This document shows, one piece after another, positions 1 through 9,337 of a stretch of DNA of 64,000 bases. The notes beneath the pieces were generated by a model. It was given only the letters and a program-made list of their open reading frames with translations. It ran no database searches and was not told the origin of the DNA. The DNA is from an uncultured Geobacter sp. (GTDB taxonomy: Bacteria; Desulfobacterota; Desulfuromonadia; Geobacterales; CAIOGM01): the NCBI GenBank assembly GCA_903902855.1, contig CAIUWK010000102.1, forward strand, positions 1 through 64,000, given 5' to 3'. The position numbers were made by a program, and so were the translations under genes. Every line of letters begins with the position of its first letter. Position 1 is the first letter of the stretch.

Positions 1-101
1 CGATACCATACGAAGCGAAGTTGACGCCTGGCAAACAGCCAGGAACAACCAAATTAAAAATATTGACTGGCAGTTCACAACTGACAAAGCCAGAATCAAA
101 C

Positions 102-605
102 TTAAGAGACTGTATCCGAAGTTTTAAGCGGGACGGAGTAGTAGGCTGTTGCCACATAGTCAGGGTTCACCAGTTGCCGCATGCAGATGTCTTTTGCCGC
201 AGCCAGTGTCATGGGACGCTCAGCCACCATCTCAGTGGTCGCTTTGCCAAAGTCAAAGGGGATTCGCGTCCGTGCCACCTTGGGTGCAGTAACTTCGGTC
301 GCGCTCAGGGATACCTGTTTCTTGGGAGGTTCTGTGGGGGTCGGGAGGGGTTCTGCTGCCGGTTCAATCAGCTTCGTGGCTGCAATCTCGGTCAGCCTCT
401 GTTCCATCGAATTCAGGTGGTCAATATAGGCAGGCTTGCACTCGTCAGCCACGCCGCACGTATCGCAATCGCACTTGCCGCCATGCTCATGCCCAAAGCA
501 GGGCAGAGACTTCAGAGCCATCTCTTCGGAGGCCAGCTTCTCCTCCAGTGTTGCAATCATCACTTCCATCGCGCTTAGTGCCATCGTTCCATCCTCCTTA
601 TTCAT
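102..605 (-). CDS. hypothetical protein of integrated element
   Basis: ORF preceded by a sigma70-like promoter with the element's shared operator motif; contains a Cys-rich segment CDCDTCGVADEC. Confidence 0.6.
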   Translation of the reverse strand: MNKEDGTMALSAMEVMIATLEEKLASEEMALKSLPCFGHEHGGKCDCDTCGVADECKPAYIDHLNSMEQRLTEIAATKLIEPAAEPLPTPTEPPKKQVSLSATEVTAPKVARTRIPFDFGKATTEMVAERPMTLAAAKDICMRQLVNPDYVATAYYSVPLKTSDTVS

Positions 606-627
606 TCGTTAATTGCCTTACGCCTAA

Positions 628-656
628 ACTCTACACTAACCACTTAATGGTGTCAA
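628..656 (-). promoter_or_regulatory. sigma70-like promoter with embedded operator, upstream of the 102..605 gene
   Basis: Minus strand reads TTGACA-N17-TAGAGT; the spacer contains CCATTAAGTGGTTAGTG, identical at 2503..2531 and 4611..4639. Confidence 0.75.
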
Positions 657-1345
657 TGGTCAAAAACAAACATAGACCTGATTTTTTCTTTAAGATAATA
701 AACGCTTCTTGGAGTTAAATCATACACTTCTGCTATAGCTCTATTCATGGCGTTACTATTGTTATTCATAGCATTACCTGAAAGCTGCCTAAATCTATTA
801 ATTACGGGGTCTGATGGTCGGCACATCTCACGAAATACAATGGCTGTTCTCTCGTCCATCAGTCCTATTGCTACATTAACTGAATCATTGACTTCCGCTT
901 CTCCGCTCAAGTCAAAATCTGACAACAGGGTGCCGACGTAGTCAGGTTCGTCCAGAGGGTCAAACTCATCATGGACAGTGCTGTCGTCGGAATGGCGGTG
1001 CTCGTCAAAACTCACCTTCGGATGCTGCCACTTCTTTGCTTCATAGGTCTTGATGGTCTTGACTCGGTTGTCAAACGCCTTGTAAATGTAGGTTCCGAAT
1101 TGTGCCGTCGCAGTCGGGGTCGTTGCCACCGCCACGAACCTGTTCAGGGCCTGTGCGTAGACTACGCCGAACTCTCCGACCAACTCTTCGAGTTCCACGC
1201 TGAATCCCTGTTTTGTCATCTTGTTCCAGAAGTGCCAAGCATAGCTGCGTATCACGGACATCGGTTCGTCGCTCATTTTGGCTTCTGGGGCATCTTTTGA
1301 GGGTCGTACTTGTGCTGGCATGCTCATTGACCTGTCTCCCGTCAT
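653..1345 (-). CDS. putative divergent sigma-70-family-like protein
   Basis: Segment FSVELEELVGEFGVVYAQALNRF...FGTYIYKAFDNRV resembles sigma region 2; the C-terminus IAEVYDLTPRSVYYLKEKIRSMF resembles a region 4 HTH. Confidence 0.5.
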   Translation of the reverse strand: MTGDRSMSMPAQVRPSKDAPEAKMSDEPMSVIRSYAWHFWNKMTKQGFSVELEELVGEFGVVYAQALNRFVAVATTPTATAQFGTYIYKAFDNRVKTIKTYEAKKWQHPKVSFDEHRHSDDSTVHDEFDPLDEPDYVGTLLSDFDLSGEAEVNDSVNVAIGLMDERTAIVFREMCRPSDPVINRFRQLSGNAMNNNSNAMNRAIAEVYDLTPRSVYYLKEKIRSMFVFDH

Positions 1346-1391
1346 AGCTCAAAGTATGCACATTCAGTGCTTAGTGGTTATCGTGGATAAC

Positions 1392-2462
1392 TCAAACACC
1401 TCCCCAAACCCGCTGTACCAGCTCCGCTACCACGGCCCTGTCGTCTTCGTTCAGCTTGTTCAGAAATCCGACCCTGTAGGCGGTCTTCACGTCGCCAAAG
1501 TCAACCAGCTTCTTCGCTACGTTTACCACCGTCCTTGTGGACATCGTCGCCACCATATCGCCCTTTTTGAAAGCGTCACGAACCAACTTTGCGACTTCAG
1601 TCAGGTTGCTCAGCAGGGTAGCATCGTCAATGCCAACCTTCGCCGTCACAATCTTGGTCTCGGCATGCTTCGTGGGGTAGTCAACCACCTCAACCATCGT
1701 AAACCTGTCAAGTGTCGCAAAGTTCTGGACTTGCGTTCCGGCGTACAGGCCCGTTGCATCGCCCTGGCCAATCGTATTCGCCGTCGCAAACAACCGGCAG
1801 TAGGGGTGCGGTTCAATCACCTCACCCGTCTCGGTAATAGTCAGCGCCCCGCCTTCCATCACCGGTTGCATCGCCAGCGCCACACCGGGGTTCATCGCGT
1901 CCCATTCATCTTGCAGGATTATACAACCCTCCCGCATCCCTGTCGGAATCAGCCCATACTGGAACACCGTCTTGCCGTCAATCAGCTTCCACTGGCCAAT
2001 CAGGTCGGAACGCGTCAGGTCGTTGTCGTAGTTAATCCGAATCAGCGGCCAGTTCAGCCTTGCTGCAACCTGCATATACATCGTTGACTTACCACTGCCA
2101 GTGGGTCCGGTCAGCAGCACCTTCTCGTTACGGTCAACGAAGCCTTTCAGCACCACGCGGAGCAGTTCCTTGTCAAAAACGTAGTCAGGGTCAATCTTCG
2201 GGACACGTGCGCTCACTTTGGTAAAGCCAGGGACAGTCTTGATTTTGCCAAGGTCAACGCCAAAGGTTTTCTTCACGTCGTAGTCAACCAGCGAGTTGTC
2301 AGATTCAGCCGCCAGCAGTTCCTCACCGGCCTCACTGACCAGCCTCGCTTCGGGGCCGTATGTCTTGGTGTAGGTAACAGGGGTCAGGTTGTGTTCGTTC
2401 AACAGGTGGGGAGCAAGGAAGTGTGCCTCAAAGCCACATACTGAGCAGGTTACTTTTTTCAT
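1392..2462 (-). CDS. MoxR/CobS-like AAA+ ATPase with N-terminal zinc-finger-like segment
   Basis: Walker A GPTGSGKST, Walker B IILQDEWD; N-terminal CSVCGFEAHFLAPHLLNEH plus a Ros/MucR-like tail. Confidence 0.85.
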   Translation of the reverse strand: MKKVTCSVCGFEAHFLAPHLLNEHNLTPVTYTKTYGPEARLVSEAGEELLAAESDNSLVDYDVKKTFGVDLGKIKTVPGFTKVSARVPKIDPDYVFDKELLRVVLKGFVDRNEKVLLTGPTGSGKSTMYMQVAARLNWPLIRINYDNDLTRSDLIGQWKLIDGKTVFQYGLIPTGMREGCIILQDEWDAMNPGVALAMQPVMEGGALTITETGEVIEPHPYCRLFATANTIGQGDATGLYAGTQVQNFATLDRFTMVEVVDYPTKHAETKIVTAKVGIDDATLLSNLTEVAKLVRDAFKKGDMVATMSTRTVVNVAKKLVDFGDVKTAYRVGFLNKLNEDDRAVVAELVQRVWGGV

Positions 2463-2502
2463 CGTTCGTTCCTCCGTTCGTTCAGTTTGTTCCTACACCA
2501 AA

Positions 2503-2531
2503 ACTCTACACTAACCACTTAATGGTGTCAA
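2503..2531 (-). promoter_or_regulatory. sigma70-like promoter with embedded operator, upstream of the MoxR gene
   Basis: Minus strand TTGACA-N17-TAGAGT, identical to 628..656. Confidence 0.75.
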
Positions 2532-2585
2532 TAGCCAAAGTTTTGATATTTTATATCGTTGCAACATACTGAATCATAGGAGCTA

Positions 2586-4574
2586 TCATGCAACCGCCAG
2601 GACTTCTTTCAAACCGTTCAGTAACTCCTTGGCAAGGTTCGTCGGCTCGCCGTTCACGGAGATGTTCCTGGGGTAGTAGTCACGCACGTTCGCCCCGCAA
2701 AGGCCAATGCCGACCACTTCAACGCCACGCCTCATAATCTGGGGCACCAATCGTTTCAGATACTGAGCGCCCTTCAGGGTGTCACCCATATTGCAGACAA
2801 TTCCGTCAGTCAGCACAAACAGAACCTTGCGCTGGGCCTTCTGTACTGACAAACGCTCGTAGGCCACCTTCACGCTGTCAGGGTCGCAGTTCTCTGACAA
2901 CCTGCACATTGAGTAGTTAGAGATACGCCGCTTCACCAGATTGCTGTACTGGTCTTTGAAGCTCTTGAACACGTAGGTCTGCAATCCCTCAATCCTGCCG
3001 TATCCGCCGCCCCTTCTCAGTTCTCCGGGGATTGGGCCACGTGTCGTGTAGCCCAACACTTCCGTTTTGACTCCTGTCAGGTTCAACCCCTCAAGGAATG
3101 CCACCACGGACTTCATCGCCGCCTCAATCCTTTTGCCGCTCATGCTTCCAGAGAAGTCTACCAAGAAGGTTATGGCTGTGTCACGGTCACGGCTCATCAA
3201 TTTTTCTTTGTAGATGGTCGTGGCACCCGTCGGCACCTTGTGTAGGGCTCTCCCGTTTATCTTGCCGTCCTCACGGTCATTGACCCATCTGCTCTGTGTT
3301 CGCGTCAGGAACATCTGTCCCATCCTCGTCGCCGCAGCGTTCAAGCCGCAAAGGCTCTTCTTCATGCCGTTGAAGACCTTCGCATCACGTGCCGGTTCGA
3401 CCTCAGTCACTCTGTCGTACATGGTGCTGGCAACCATGTACTCGCCGTCGGAGAGCGCCGTGTCATGGGCATCGCTGAGATTGTCACGCATCATCTCGCC
3501 GAGGTCTTCGAGGCTTTCAGCGTCAGCGTACAGTTCAGTTGGAACCTCGCTCCGCTCACCGTCACAACCATTGTCGGCGTTGTCACCGCCGCCATGCTCA
3601 TTGCCACCACGTTCAGCGCTCAGGCTTGCATCGCCCTTGCCATCGCCGCCTTCACCTGAATCCTTGCTTTCAGCGCCTTCATCAGACTCTTCATCGCCAC
3701 CCGCTTCGCCATCAGAGCCATCAGCTTCATCGTCGCCGTCGGAACCCGTGCCGGAATCCCCCGACTCATCGCCCTCACATTCTGGCTCGTTGCCTTCGCC
3801 GTCCGGTCCCTCTTCACCGTCATCTGTCTTGCTATTTTCACCGTCATCCTTCTTGCGGTCTTCCGTCTCTTTCTCGGAACCGCCCTTGCCACCTGTTTCG
3901 TCAGTGGACTCTTCCTTCGATTTGTCCTTTGATTTCTTCTTCGTGTCGCTCTTGCCCTTGCTCTTCGGCTCAGGTTGCTTTTTCTTCGGGTTGCCATGCT
4001 CATCAAGCCCCAGGATGTCCAGTGCCAGCGCCAGCACATCCCATGTAGAGGTGCATGCCGCTATTCTGCTCCAGATGTCAGTTCCGAAGGTTATTTCACA
4101 CTCGGCCTTGTAATCGACGCCCAGGTCAATGCCCATGACCTGTTGGCGTCCTTCAAGGGTCAGTTGCAAAAACTTGTTTACCTTGCTACCGCTCCTCTTG
4201 GCAGCATCAGCAATTTCTGTCGCCAGCATGCCAATCGTCGCTTGCAGGTTGTCCCTGCACCCTGCGTACAATTTCGACATCTCATGTTCAACACGGATGT
4301 CCTCAATAGCGTTGGTCACGTTCTTGACCATTTCGCCATTGGGCATTGCCCGGATTTTCGCTATCACCGGCTCAAACACGGAGAATTTTATGTGCCCCGT
4401 TTCGTGGTCGCTGTAGCCTTTGGTCTTCAAAATAAGTTCGGGAGATACTTCTTCGGGGAGGACTGGGAGGACAATTGTTTTGCCGTCAGTGTAGGCTGTT
4501 CCGCCTTGGAATACCACATTGATGCCATGTCTGGCGGTCAGTGCATTTGCAACTTTTGCTAGTGTCTCTCGCAT
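2586..4574 (-). CDS. VWA-domain (CobT-like) protein with HExxH motif and long acidic linker
   Basis: MIDAS motif DFSGSMSG; HETGH in YSDHETGHIKF; highly charged low-complexity middle; adjacent to MoxR. Confidence 0.85.
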   Translation of the reverse strand: MRETLAKVANALTARHGINVVFQGGTAYTDGKTIVLPVLPEEVSPELILKTKGYSDHETGHIKFSVFEPVIAKIRAMPNGEMVKNVTNAIEDIRVEHEMSKLYAGCRDNLQATIGMLATEIADAAKRSGSKVNKFLQLTLEGRQQVMGIDLGVDYKAECEITFGTDIWSRIAACTSTWDVLALALDILGLDEHGNPKKKQPEPKSKGKSDTKKKSKDKSKEESTDETGGKGGSEKETEDRKKDDGENSKTDDGEEGPDGEGNEPECEGDESGDSGTGSDGDDEADGSDGEAGGDEESDEGAESKDSGEGGDGKGDASLSAERGGNEHGGGDNADNGCDGERSEVPTELYADAESLEDLGEMMRDNLSDAHDTALSDGEYMVASTMYDRVTEVEPARDAKVFNGMKKSLCGLNAAATRMGQMFLTRTQSRWVNDREDGKINGRALHKVPTGATTIYKEKLMSRDRDTAITFLVDFSGSMSGKRIEAAMKSVVAFLEGLNLTGVKTEVLGYTTRGPIPGELRRGGGYGRIEGLQTYVFKSFKDQYSNLVKRRISNYSMCRLSENCDPDSVKVAYERLSVQKAQRKVLFVLTDGIVCNMGDTLKGAQYLKRLVPQIMRRGVEVVGIGLCGANVRDYYPRNISVNGEPTNLAKELLNGLKEVLAVA

Positions 4575-4610
4575 CTTAAATCCTTTCGTATCGTTGTTTG
4601 TTACACCAAA

Positions 4611-4639
4611 ACTCTACACTAACCACTTAATGGTGTCAA
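4611..4639 (-). promoter_or_regulatory. sigma70-like promoter with embedded operator, upstream of the VWA gene
   Basis: Minus strand TTGACA-N17-TAGAGT, identical to 628..656. Confidence 0.75.
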
Positions 4640-4676
4640 GCTATAGTCTTGCACGTTTCGTAAAAAACAAATAAAG

Positions 4677-4721
4677 TTGACACCTTACGACAGGTAGTAT
4701 AAAATGAACATTAAGTGGTTA
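4677..4721 (+). promoter_or_regulatory. promoter plus operator of the XRE regulator
   Basis: TTGACA-N17-TAAAAT followed by CATTAAGTGGTTA at 4709..4721. Confidence 0.65.
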
Positions 4722-4750
4722 ATCAATAACGGAGATGGGGGGGAGGAGAA

Positions 4751-5122
4751 ATGTCGACCAGTCAAGGCGTCGTGTTCATGCTTGGCGAATTGATGAAGAA
4801 GCACCGTGAGGGGCGGAAAATCAGTCAACGGGATGTAGCAAATAAGTTGAACTACAAGAACATCAACTTCATCTCAATGATTGAGAAGGGTGCTACCAAC
4901 ATCCCCCTCAACAGGGCTAATGACTTTGTCAAGGCGTACGAACTGCCGGAGTTCTTTGAGTTAGTCATTATCAAGGAGCGACATGCCGACTGTTGGACCG
5001 GGATAAACAGGGCGTTAATCAACAATTACAGCAGAAAGTTTACTCAGCACCTCAAAGACGTCAACGAAGAGGTGGATACGAAATATAACGATATGCTTAG
5101 AGAATATGGAATCAGCCAATAG
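4751..5122 (+). CDS. XRE-family HTH transcriptional regulator
   Basis: GELMKKHREGRKISQRDVANKLNYKNINFISMIEKG resembles an HTH_3 fold. Confidence 0.8.
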   Translation: MSTSQGVVFMLGELMKKHREGRKISQRDVANKLNYKNINFISMIEKGATNIPLNRANDFVKAYELPEFFELVIIKERHADCWTGINRALINNYSRKFTQHLKDVNEEVDTKYNDMLREYGISQ

Positions 5123-6077
5123 CCGATAATATTTTGTCTGACCAGCAGTAGGGTTTTGCTTCAAGGAGGGCGTTCGCAAGGGCGCCCTTTGTTAGTTCAT
5201 CAGCGTCATTCCCGCCCAGCCAAACAATCCTGATATCAAACAGATGCCCGAAGCGCTCGCAGAACTCATACTTCTGCTTGGCAGCATCGTCATCCCAGGC
5301 CATAAACAGGACTTTGGGGTTGATGGCCCGTAGTATTTCAACCTGCGGTTCGCTGACCTTCTTACCGAAAGTTGCCACCACATTCCTGACGCCTGCCTGC
5401 CACCATCCCAGCGCATCGAAAACGCCCTCGCAGACCACCATATAATCGGGACGGAAGGTAATGGTGTCGGAGTTGTAGAGATACTCAGCGCCCTTGAACC
5501 CTGCTGGGAACAGGTAGCGCACTTTGGAGCGCCCCGTGATGTCCCTGCCCTGCCACGAGTCGATTTTGCCGTCGAATCCCTTGATGGGGATGATGATTCT
5601 GTTCTTGGTTCGGTAAATGCGCTCTGAAGTGCCCGGCGTGGCTTCTGAAGGTACGGTGATATCGGCAATGCCATAGCTTAGCCCAAAGTGTTTTATTGCC
5701 TCTGAGCCAATGTGACGTCGCCGCAGATACTCTGTGGCCTCCGCCGATTCCTCGATGTCGGCGGTTTCTGGAAAAACAAGGGCCGGTGTATCGCACCGAC
5801 CCTCGCCTGTCTCTCTCCTGAACCATTCTTGCTCGTCATCGAGCAGTGCCCTTGCCTTTCTGGCGCTCAAACTTTCCGCCGCCATGACCCATTTTATCGG
5901 GCCGAAGAAGGTGCCGCAGTGTTTGCAGTCGCCGAGGCCCGTTTCGGCATTGACGTAGAGCCGTATGTCTGACCGGTCTTCGCCACAGAAAGGGCAGGGG
6001 CCTGATACCTTGAGTTGTCGACCTCCCGAAACTGGGGTCACATGGTGATGCGCCTCAAGGTAGTCGACGAAATTCAT
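5112..6077 (-). CDS. phage-type DNA primase (zinc ribbon + Toprim)
   Basis: CPFCGEDRSD...CKHC zinc motif, VCEGVFDAL and AWDDDAAK Toprim motifs; start placed at MNFVDYLE. Confidence 0.85.
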   Translation of the reverse strand: MNFVDYLEAHHHVTPVSGGRQLKVSGPCPFCGEDRSDIRLYVNAETGLGDCKHCGTFFGPIKWVMAAESLSARKARALLDDEQEWFRRETGEGRCDTPALVFPETADIEESAEATEYLRRRHIGSEAIKHFGLSYGIADITVPSEATPGTSERIYRTKNRIIIPIKGFDGKIDSWQGRDITGRSKVRYLFPAGFKGAEYLYNSDTITFRPDYMVVCEGVFDALGWWQAGVRNVVATFGKKVSEPQVEILRAINPKVLFMAWDDDAAKQKYEFCERFGHLFDIRIVWLGGNDADELTKGALANALLEAKPYCWSDKILSAIG

Positions 6078-6078
6078 G

Positions 6079-6369
6079 TCATGCTCCGGTGCAGCAGGCG
6101 TGCTCCGGTTCGTTGCCGACCTTCGAGAAATCCCGGTCGAGGTGTCCCGTCCAATCCCGGTGCCAGATGAACATGCTGTAGATGGCATGGTCCACCCAGC
6201 GCCCCTCTTCGGCTGTCCTTTTTAGACCCGACTGAAGTTCCTCCATAGACAAGGTGTCCCAGCCCAATCTCCCCTTCAATGTCATCTCCGACAGTCGCTT
6301 GCTGATGGCAATATTCATCTTGCCGGTTACTGTCAATAGCCGCTCCATCTCCTCCGACTCTTTGCCCAT
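6079..6369 (-). CDS. hypothetical protein
   Basis: ORF immediately upstream of and nearly overlapping the primase. Confidence 0.5.
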   Translation of the reverse strand: MGKESEEMERLLTVTGKMNIAISKRLSEMTLKGRLGWDTLSMEELQSGLKRTAEEGRWVDHAIYSMFIWHRDWTGHLDRDFSKVGNEPEHACCTGA

Positions 6370-6460
6370 ACTCCATTCTCCTTGCGGTTGCAGCAGGCGA
6401 CAACAACATTAGACCAGCACCGGATTCGATGCTCCTTCCCGCTCGTCGAGAGGGAGAAAA

Positions 6461-6489
6461 TTTATACACTAACCGCTTATGTTCGTCAA
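6461..6489 (-). promoter_or_regulatory. promoter with variant operator
   Basis: Minus strand TTGACG-N17-TATAAA; spacer contains ATAAGCGGTTAGTG. Confidence 0.6.
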
Positions 6490-6531
6490 TGGGGAAAAGC
6501 AGCATATTTCACCTCTTAATAAAAGAAATAT

Positions 6532-7842
6532 TTAACCATCGACTTCCTCCAGTTCACCAAGGAATTCTTTGTAGAACCTCCCGAAATTGTAGGCAGTTTT
6601 TATTTTGAAGGTTGCGCTCTCCATATTCCTGCACTCAGCTAGATGGAGCTTCATCTCTCCCTTCTTCAACTCCCCTTCAGAGGCGCTTAAGGAGATGATT
6701 GCGTCGGCAACCATTATCTTATCCCAGGTGCCAGCGGTGTCCTTTCCTTTAATGATGCTCTTGTCAGAACCGGCTCGATTGACCTGGCTCGCCGTCAATA
6801 TCGGGCAGTCAAAAATGGTGGCCAGGGCACGGAGGTCTTCGTAGATGCTGGCCTGATTTCGGAGTTCATCATCAGTCCATCGGGCGGGGCGCATGATGTC
6901 GGCATAGTCAACCACCACCATGTCAACGGTAGCCCCATCCTCTACTTCCAGTTTACGGAGTTGCCTCTCTATTTCCAGGATGTCGAGCCGCTTTGTTGGG
7001 TACTCGAAGATGAACAGGTTGCCTTCGGGGCGCTTCGCCTTCAGACGTAGGGCCGCCTCCGTCACATACTCTGGCAGCTTCTTGATTTCAATGTCGGCAT
7101 TCATGGCGTCAAGTCGGTCGGTGTAAACCTCGGTGCTGACCTCCAGCGTGAATATCGCCACATTGAAGCCCTGCATCGCAGCCGCATTGCCGAAGTATTG
7201 CAACGCCATCGTTTTCCCGCGCTTCGGTGGGGCCAGAATCACGTAGAGTTCCCGCTTGTACCAGCCGCGTTTCGGGAAGTGGTCATCAAGCCGCTTGATT
7301 CCGGTGCTGATACCAAAGCTCTTGGCTGCGGCTTCAAGTTCACGTCGCCGAGTCCGGTCATTAATCCGCTCATCTGAAAAGTAGCTGTACGCCTTGGTGT
7401 CGCCGGTCAGATTGATGTTGGCGACATCCCGCATCGCCTTCTCGATGGCCTCGAAGTTGTCTTTTGGCAGGTGTTTGCTGACGGCGTCCTCAATGAGACG
7501 TTTCATCTCCCGGTTCTTGATGAAGGTTACGGCACGTTCCGCCACAAAGCGCCAATCAGAGACATCCATCCTGGTCAGTTTCCGGTACTCCTCGACGTAC
7601 AACGTGATGTCGGCTTCTGCGATGACCTTGTGCCGCACCATGTCCTTGATGCCCTCAGTGAAGCCCAGGTGAGACAGTTTCGCTTGGTATTTCAGGTGGA
7701 AGTCTATTGCCAGCTTGCCGATGTTGTGTCTGACCACGCTTTCAAAATATGACGGTTTGAGGTGTCTTGCCACCGATGAGCAGAACTCGCCTGACAATAA
7801 CAGGCACGCTAAAACCTTCCGCTCAAACGTCTCGTCTACCAT
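6532..7842 (-). CDS. DnaB-like replicative helicase
   Basis: RELYVILAPPKRGKTMALQYF Walker A; VDMVVVDYADIMRP; overall DnaB_C-like layout. Confidence 0.85.
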   Translation of the reverse strand: MVDETFERKVLACLLLSGEFCSSVARHLKPSYFESVVRHNIGKLAIDFHLKYQAKLSHLGFTEGIKDMVRHKVIAEADITLYVEEYRKLTRMDVSDWRFVAERAVTFIKNREMKRLIEDAVSKHLPKDNFEAIEKAMRDVANINLTGDTKAYSYFSDERINDRTRRRELEAAAKSFGISTGIKRLDDHFPKRGWYKRELYVILAPPKRGKTMALQYFGNAAAMQGFNVAIFTLEVSTEVYTDRLDAMNADIEIKKLPEYVTEAALRLKAKRPEGNLFIFEYPTKRLDILEIERQLRKLEVEDGATVDMVVVDYADIMRPARWTDDELRNQASIYEDLRALATIFDCPILTASQVNRAGSDKSIIKGKDTAGTWDKIMVADAIISLSASEGELKKGEMKLHLAECRNMESATFKIKTAYNFGRFYKEFLGELEEVDG

Positions 7843-8042
7843 GTTGCCCCCCTGAGTGGGAACACCATCCTTGAATCCTTGAACGGCATCGTGTCGCCAC
7901 TCCCCCTGTAGCCGATTTCACCTGTTTTGACCGCCACCATCACGTGGCACCTTGGGCAAGTAATGTGTCCCGCTCGTGCGTGTTCGATGTCGGGTAGAAG
8001 CCTTACGCCGCAATCGCATTCAACCGGCTGGGGATAGTACAT
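7836..8042 (-). CDS. small zinc-ribbon protein
   Basis: CDCG...CPRC spacing; overlaps the helicase start. Confidence 0.55.
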   Translation of the reverse strand: MYYPQPVECDCGVRLLPDIEHARAGHITCPRCHVMVAVKTGEIGYRGSGDTMPFKDSRMVFPLRGATW

Positions 8043-8818
8043 TCGCCACTCCTTGTGAGAACCTTGTTCAGATACTCTGCCGACAGTCGACCATCCTGCA
8101 TAAGTCCGATGAGGCGCTTGGTATGGTTGACGCCACGCCTCAACGCCGACTTCAGCAGATAGTCGCAGTAGGCGTCCTGAACCGGATGCCCGGTGTAGTT
8201 GTTGCTGGAGAAGAACGCCAGGTCGGCATACCTGACAAATCTTCCGAACTGTTCATGCCAGTTGGCGTCAGCCCACTTCAGGATGCTTTTGTTGAGGAAG
8301 ACGTTGAAGGGGATGTACTCGACCATGCGCCCGTCCTTGAACTTTGTGACCAGCGGCTTCATGCCAAGCTCCAGATGTGCCTTGGTTGTCAGTGCCCAGA
8401 ACTCTTCGTAGCGCCAGCCGCGAGCATCGCACCACTGCCGTAATTTCCTGATTTGCTTGTGCTTGTTCCACGCCTCGATGTTTGTGACGTTCAATCCTTT
8501 CAGGACATTGACGTGCCGTGATAAACCGAGCAGCTCGTTGTAGTCCATCAAGGACAGCCCGTAACATAAGGCACATTTGAGGTCGGAAGTGTTGGGGGTC
8601 ATAAGTCGATAGTCGAACCATTTTGTGTCGTACAAGGCAACTTCGCTCATTGGCGTTTCATGTCGGGTCTGCATGCCGCTGGCACCTCTCATCACAATTA
8701 CACTCACGACCCTTCCAGAATTACGGAGCATGCAAAAAAAGTTCGACACGCACCTGATGGGTCTTTTCTTGGCGAAAAATAACGAGGGCAGTCGTGAAAA
8801 TTTCTCCTTACATTTCAA
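8003..8818 (-). CDS. hypothetical phage-like protein (true start probably internal)
   Basis: Long ORF in line with the minus-strand replication genes. Confidence 0.5.
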   Translation of the reverse strand: MKCKEKFSRLPSLFFAKKRPIRCVSNFFCMLRNSGRVVSVIVMRGASGMQTRHETPMSEVALYDTKWFDYRLMTPNTSDLKCALCYGLSLMDYNELLGLSRHVNVLKGLNVTNIEAWNKHKQIRKLRQWCDARGWRYEEFWALTTKAHLELGMKPLVTKFKDGRMVEYIPFNVFLNKSILKWADANWHEQFGRFVRYADLAFFSSNNYTGHPVQDAYCDYLLKSALRRGVNHTKRLIGLMQDGRLSAEYLNKVLTRSGECTIPSRLNAIAA

Positions 8819-9169
8819 TGGGTTGCATAACGCTTCAATTTGGCATCAGAACCACTTTCAGAGGAGAGTACGTGTACTTGCATGCACCCTTGGAGGGTCA
8901 GGAAAATGTCGTTTTGAATCGCAGTGTTGCTGGGATGGTTGGCGTGACTCGCCCAGGTCTTGGACGGCTCTGACAGGCAAAATGCCGTCTACATAATCGC
9001 TCGACCCTATTCTGATAAGGGTGCGAAATTTGGAATGATTCTTGTTCGGAGGGCGATTGGTGGATGGAACCGATTTTGCAGAGTATCGGATGGCACGTCC
9101 TTTGCTACGCGGGCGCCCGCGATTATCCCAGTTCTTTTAAGATTATAAGATAATAGAGGTTATGGAATG

Positions 9170-9240
9170 GTGTCTGAATGGTGATTTTGATGAATTGAGA
9201 ATACTCAGAAATCACCTTCAGACACTCCTTCGGAGTGTCT
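9170..9240. other. structured region with mutually exclusive stems
   Basis: GTGTCTGAATGGTGATTT (9170-9187) pairs with AAATCACCTTCAGACAC (9209-9225); AGACACTCCTTCGGAGTGTCT (9220-9240) is an alternative UUCG hairpin. Confidence 0.5.
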
Positions 9241-9337
9241 TCATTCGATTTCTGCGGCGCAAGCGCCCTTGAAAAAAAATCTGCATCGTCCCGTAAAGTA
9301 GAGGGACCTCCGTGTGTAATTGTGCAGGAGGTTAACG

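Noticed and set aside
1-101. Possible left attachment site of the integrated element
   Set aside because: No copy of the tRNA-Pro 3' sequence seen; the boundary is probably outside the window.
3214-4113. Ser/Pro-rich plus-strand ORF
   Set aside because: Antisense of the acidic linker in the VWA protein; composition explained by that linker.
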